64,000 bases of DNA from Salmonella bongori NCTC 12419 (GTDB lineage Bacteria > Pseudomonadota > Gammaproteobacteria > Enterobacterales > Enterobacteriaceae): the NCBI RefSeq assembly GCF_000252995.1, contig NC_015761.1:1550001-1614000 (forward strand), given 5' to 3'. Of the stretch, positions 60,971 to 64,000 are shown in pieces. The notes below the pieces were generated by a model. It had not been told where the DNA came from and made no database searches. It saw nothing but the letters and a program-made list of their open reading frames with translations. The translations under genes and the position numbers were made by a program. The first letter of the stretch is position 1, and each line of letters begins with the position of its first letter.

Positions 60971-61647
60971 TCGCTGGCTGGCTCCTTTTCTTTAATGACC
61001 TGGCTGAACAGCTTCCACTGGTCCTGGATGGCATAAAGGAAACCTGTAAGCTTGCGCTTATCGTTTCTGTTACCGGTTTTTTATGGGGAATTGTCATTTT
61101 TTTCCTGAGACTTAGTCATCGGGCAGTAGTAAAAACGATAGCCAAAATGTACATGGATTTCTTTATCGGCACACCACTTATTCTCATTTTATTTGTTATT
61201 TATTATGGCCTACCACCAATCGGTATTAATCTATCCCCTTTTACTGTTGCGGTGACAGGATTTACATTAAACGTGGGGGCTTATAATGCCGCATACATGA
61301 CCACCGCCTATAATGCATTGAGTAAATATGAAACTGAAGCGGCAATCGTTCAGGGATTTAACAAACAGCAGGTGTTTTTTTTGATAATACTACCTCAGGT
61401 ATTCCTGTCCTCTATTCCAGCCTTAACCAATCAGGTAATTAATAACCTTAAAGACAGCTCCATCGTTTTCCTAATCCAATACACGGAATTTTTTGCACGT
61501 ATTCAGGAAGTTGCAGCAACAAACTTTAAATTTTTTCATGCCTATTTTTTTGCCGCCATTGTGTATCTTACGGGCGTTACGTTTATTGTCATTTTGAGCA
61601 GACTTCTGGAGCGTAAGTTGCTACGCCTCTACGATAAGGATTATTGA
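60967..61647 (+). CDS. dalV: D-alanine ABC transporter permease
   Basis: A 226-residue second permease with an EAA loop E-T-E-A-A-I-V-Q-G-F-N-K-Q-Q-V-F. It has about five helices and pairs with the first permease. Its start overlaps the ATPase stop. The operon ends here; 265 AT-rich bases follow before the next gene. Confidence 0.82.
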   Translation: MIAGWLLFFNDLAEQLPLVLDGIKETCKLALIVSVTGFLWGIVIFFLRLSHRAVVKTIAKMYMDFFIGTPLILILFVIYYGLPPIGINLSPFTVAVTGFTLNVGAYNAAYMTTAYNALSKYETEAAIVQGFNKQQVFFLIILPQVFLSSIPALTNQVINNLKDSSIVFLIQYTEFFARIQEVAATNFKFFHAYFFAAIVYLTGVTFIVILSRLLERKLLRLYDKDY

Positions 61648-61912
61648 ATTGAGCTTAATTCATTACTGAGTGCGATCAATATCACACCTATTGTTGATTG
61701 GTGTTTTAAGTTATATTATTGCGTTATATATATTCACTATCATGAGCTTCGCTATTATATGTATGTTTATTAACTGTCATAATATAATGGCCGCTTAATA
61801 TATGCGATGAATTTCAACTACCGAATCATATTACTCACCCCCCTGATTAATGCTTGCCTAACGATTATTTCATTGTTTTAATCCCACCGCGAAACTATTT
61901 AGTGAGAGAACA

Positions 61913-62575
61913 ATGAAGCATACACAACAATCAGGCGCAAAAGTCTATAACCCATTTACGCTTAGCTTATATGACTGGTGGGTACTCAATATTTCCAACA
62001 AATATGCCTGGAAGTGCCCTACTGATACGCGGCTCCTTCCTTTTTTCCTGCATCATATGGGCGAGACTCATCTGGATATTGGTGTAGGCACAGGATATTA
62101 CCTGAAACATGCACCTGAGAACCATGCCATTTCACTGATGGATTTGAATCCGGATAGCCTGAAAATAGCCGCCGGCCGTGTGGGTGATGAAAAAATCCGC
62201 GACACACTACAACATGATGTTTTCGAAACGTTTCCCGCGGACTGGCAGGGACGGTTCGATTCCGTCTCAATGTACTATCTCCTGCATTGCTTACCTGGTG
62301 ATATGGCAACGAAAGCGAAAGCAATTAAAAATGCCGGTATGGCGCTTAAACCTGGCGGCACGCTTTTTGGCGCCACTATTCTGGGCAAAGCGGTTTCTCA
62401 TAACGCCTTTGGCAAGAAATTGATGGCGGTATACAACAAGAAAGGGATATTCAGCAATACCGATGATTCAGCTGATACGTTACACAGCGTATTAGATGAG
62501 CACTTCGCTAAAGTGACTCTGGAGCAACACGGAACCGTTGCGCTATTTTCCGCAACCGCACCTCGCCTGGCGTAG
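61913..62575 (+). CDS. Class I SAM-dependent methyltransferase of unknown substrate
   Basis: A 220-residue methyltransferase. Motif I is T-H-L-D-I-G-V-G-T-G-Y-Y-L (about 52-64); then D-L-N-P-D-S-L as the acidic loop, and L-K-P-G-G-T-L-F-G as the post-II strand. The N-terminus Y-N-P-F-T-L-S-L-Y-D-W-W-V is aromatic-rich and probably covers the active site. It resembles methyltransferases found near natural-product or small-molecule pathways, but the substrate is unknown. It corresponds to the gene beside cybB in S. Typhimurium (STM1637/1638). Confidence 0.8.
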   Translation: MKHTQQSGAKVYNPFTLSLYDWWVLNISNKYAWKCPTDTRLLPFFLHHMGETHLDIGVGTGYYLKHAPENHAISLMDLNPDSLKIAAGRVGDEKIRDTLQHDVFETFPADWQGRFDSVSMYYLLHCLPGDMATKAKAIKNAGMALKPGGTLFGATILGKAVSHNAFGKKLMAVYNKKGIFSNTDDSADTLHSVLDEHFAKVTLEQHGTVALFSATAPRLA

Positions 62576-62685
62576 GTTTTGTTCGCTTCCACATCATCGG
62601 TGCAACACAGTTTTTATATTTAACGCATTGATTAAAATAAAATAGCAAGATATAAATTGCTTGTTTTATTTGTCATACAAATAAG

Positions 62686-62691
62686 TATAAT
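62686..62691 (+). promoter_or_regulatory. -10 element of rydC
   Basis: A perfect TATAAT lies at 62686-62691. The RydC 5' end (CTTCCGATG) begins 6 bases downstream. A possible -35, TTGTTT, lies at 62661-62666 with a longer than usual spacer of 19 bases. Confidence 0.7.
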
Positions 62692-62696
62692 ACTTG

Positions 62697-62761
62697 CTTC
62701 CGATGTAGACCCGCTCTTCTTCGCCTGCGTCACGGGTCTCAATTAGACGCAGGCGTTTTCT
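62697..62761 (+). ncRNA. rydC: Hfq-dependent small RNA RydC
   Basis: The sequence begins CTTCCGATGTAGACCCG, the conserved RydC 5' seed, and ends in a T-run. A terminator stem pairs CGCCTGCGTC (62722-62731) with GACGCAGGCG (62746-62755). In the loop CGGGTC (62733-62738) pairs back to GACCCG (62708-62713), giving the H-type pseudoknot known for RydC. RydC stabilises cfa mRNA and regulates yejABEF and csgD. It lies beside cybB as in E. coli. Confidence 0.93.
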
Positions 62762-62856
62762 GAACAGCACACGTTGTAAGCTATGATATCTGCTTTGGAT
62801 TTCTGACGATAACAGGGAAACGTATCGCCCCGCCTGACGCGGGGCTGAGGGAAATG

Positions 62857-63387
62857 TCAGGAACGCTTACGCGGCATCATGCGTAACAGCGTATTGTCTT
62901 TCCAGAAATAATGATGCATCAGCGCAGCGAGGGCATGAAGTCCAATCACAAAATAGCCCAGATTCGCCAAAGTAACGTGCCAGGACTTTAGCATATCCAC
63001 ACGTTCAAAGTTAGCTTCAACGGCATACGGCATTACGATACCAAATGCGACCCAGGGATTGCCTCGGTTATACATCATGATCAGGCCAATAACAGGCAGC
63101 GCTATAAACAACAGGTAAATAACCAGGTGTCCCAAATGCGCCATTCCTGTCATCATGGGTTTTGGGCGGGGAGCAATCGGCGGCGTTGGATATTTCAGCC
63201 GGAGACACAAACGCGCCACCATTAAAATCAAAATCGTAATACCACATGAAACGTGCGTGATATTAAACCAGGGTCGATAACTGCGCGGCACGAACCCACG
63301 TAATTCCATCGCAGCGTAAGCCACAATAACCAGAAAAAAGACTAACCAGTGAATACCAATTTGCAGGCTGGAATACTTATTGCCCAT
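62857..63387 (-). CDS. cybB: Cytochrome b561 CybB
   Basis: A 176-residue dihaem membrane cytochrome (E. coli 176 from Met 63387). Four helices carry His ligands: H in Q-I-G-I-H-W-L-V-F-F, H in I-T-H-V-S-C-G-I, H in K-S-W-H-V-T-L-A-N and H in V-I-G-L-H-A-L-A. CybB is reported to oxidise ubiquinol and transfer electrons to superoxide. AGGACG precedes the start. Confidence 0.93.
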   Translation of the reverse strand: MGNKYSSLQIGIHWLVFFLVIVAYAAMELRGFVPRSYRPWFNITHVSCGITILILMVARLCLRLKYPTPPIAPRPKPMMTGMAHLGHLVIYLLFIALPVIGLIMMYNRGNPWVAFGIVMPYAVEANFERVDMLKSWHVTLANLGYFVIGLHALAALMHHYFWKDNTLLRMMPRKRS

Positions 63388-63502
63388 AATACGTCCTGAA
63401 TAGAAAGTATAAAGCGACAACATAACCAGCTTTTATAAATAATTCATCAATTTTGTGAGATGTTTTCGCCCTTGTCCGTGTGCATACGCTAACGGACGAT
63501 CT

Positions 63503-64000
63503 TTAGCGCAACACTCGCTGACCAGCTATACCGCACAACGTCGTATCCGATTGCAATATATGCCATGCTGTTTCGACATCTTGTGGAATATCGACGTGAA
63601 TAATAAAATTTTTACCGCGCGGCCCGTATCCTGTTTCATCGTCACGCAAACGTGGCAGCTCACCGGCAATCAGGGAAAGGTAACGCTCTACCGTCCAGAC
63701 CCCCTCTTCAGCATTAACAAAATCTGTACCGTCGTTAAGATGACAGAGTTCCGGAATAAACCCGGGAAAACTCAGCCAGCGCGGCGCATCAATATCGTCG
63801 CCCGTCACGCGACGAAACGTCGCCATCGTGCGCCGCTGCATAGTGGGATCTTGCACAACGATAGCGGTGTTAATACTTTCTTTTGCCTGACGGAGTAATG
63901 CACAAGAAAAACGGGCATTTTCACCACAATTGGTAGACTGATCTTCCACCCAAATTTTCTCTGCCGGAATATGCCAGAACTGATTCGCAATATCAGCGAG
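63503..64000 (-). CDS. ydcF: YdcF (DUF218 family), C-terminal part; cut by window edge
   Basis: The last 165 codons of YdcF (266 residues in E. coli); the N-terminus lies outside the window. The reading frame continues to base 64000 without a break. Visible features are I-W-V-E-D-Q-S-T-N-C-G-E-N-A-R-F-S and V-V-Q-D-P-T-M-Q-R-R-T, typical of the DUF218 fold. The E. coli protein was crystallised and binds S-adenosylmethionine; its function is unknown. Confidence 0.9.
   Translation of the reverse strand, partial: LADIANQFWHIPAEKIWVEDQSTNCGENARFSCALLRQAKESINTAIVVQDPTMQRRTMATFRRVTGDDIDAPRWLSFPGFIPELCHLNDGTDFVNAEEGVWTVERYLSLIAGELPRLRDDETGYGPRGKNFIIHVDIPQDVETAWHILQSDTTLCGIAGQRVLR

Noticed and set aside
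63455..63898. 147-codon plus-strand ORF antisense to ydcF
   Set aside because: Shadow of the conserved ydcF frame, which continues intact to the window edge.
1..64000. CRISPR array, tRNA or rRNA genes
   Set aside because: No regularly spaced repeats, and no tRNA or rRNA signatures were seen on reading either strand.

Overview
The window is a chromosomal segment of a Salmonella enterica-like enterobacterium. The backbone runs ansP-yncE-yncD-mcbR-curA-mnaT-srfABC-patD-ydcR-pcgL-ugtL ... yncJ-rlhA-ydcN-ydcO-tehAB-ydcK-rimL-sgcXBCQAER-aac(6')-I ... opgD-ydcJ-ydcI-trg-frmA-frmR ... dalSTUV-cybB-ydcF, which is the Salmonella order between the steA and hrpA regions as I remember it. Salmonella-specific genes present are srfABC, pcgL, ugtL, the cryptic aac(6')-I gene, dalSTUV and members of the SteA effector family. 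From memory, S. Typhimurium has the effector genes sifB and sseJ in this interval. I see neither here; other DNA sits at those places, so I infer a lineage other than the usual subspecies I strains. All family names are by recall and motif reading; no database search was run.

Layout. 1-9 kb: the first codons of a SteA-like gene on the left edge, the asparagine permease, a Fur-boxed YncE/YncD iron-type pair, the McbR regulator, the CurA reductase and the MnaT acetyltransferase. 9-16 kb: srfABC, then the OrtT toxin, a 40-codon ORF coupled to the tiny membrane protein YncL, and an FNR-like box. 16-21 kb: PatD, a MocR regulator, the periplasmic D-Ala-D-Ala dipeptidase PcgL and UgtL. 21-26.4 kb: accessory island with two tandem, enlarged SteA-family genes, a decayed gene tail and a CioAB/CyxAB-type cytochrome bd operon with its small DUF2474 subunit. 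26.5-34.7 kb: housekeeping genes (RlhA, YdcN/YdcO, a DUF3313 lipoprotein, TehAB, YdcK, RimL). 34.9-41 kb: the sgc carbohydrate PTS operon ending in a translationally coupled aminoglycoside 6'-N-acetyltransferase. 41-51 kb: an exported FMN hydroxyacid oxidase with a YceI partner, OpgD, a carboxylesterase, YdcJ/YdcI and Trg. 51-58.8 kb: frmRA followed by a mosaic accessory region (endolysin remnant, amidase plus periplasmic partner, possible IS end, YedK, UmuDC, DUF1294, an AT-rich membrane protein). 58.8-64 kb: the D-alanine ABC transporter, a methyltransferase, the small RNA RydC, cytochrome b561 and the C-terminal part of YdcF.

Most interesting signals: (1) a SteA-family cluster in which the two full-length members carry a duplicated C-terminal module, and whose promoter shares a 20/21 match at the same distance from the start codon with the SteA-like gene at the left edge; (2) a diverged second copy of the frmR promoter/operator, 1.58 kb from the first, bracketing the amidase/partner cassette and lying just upstream of yedK; (3) an amidase without signal peptide directly followed by a gene for an exported protein, an arrangement like a type VI effector/immunity pair; (4) a perfect 25-bp palindrome upstream of dalS; (5) two unannotated-looking small ORFs with plausible expression signals. 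PcgL (releases D-Ala) and DalSTUV (imports D-Ala) lie in one window and may form a functional pair.
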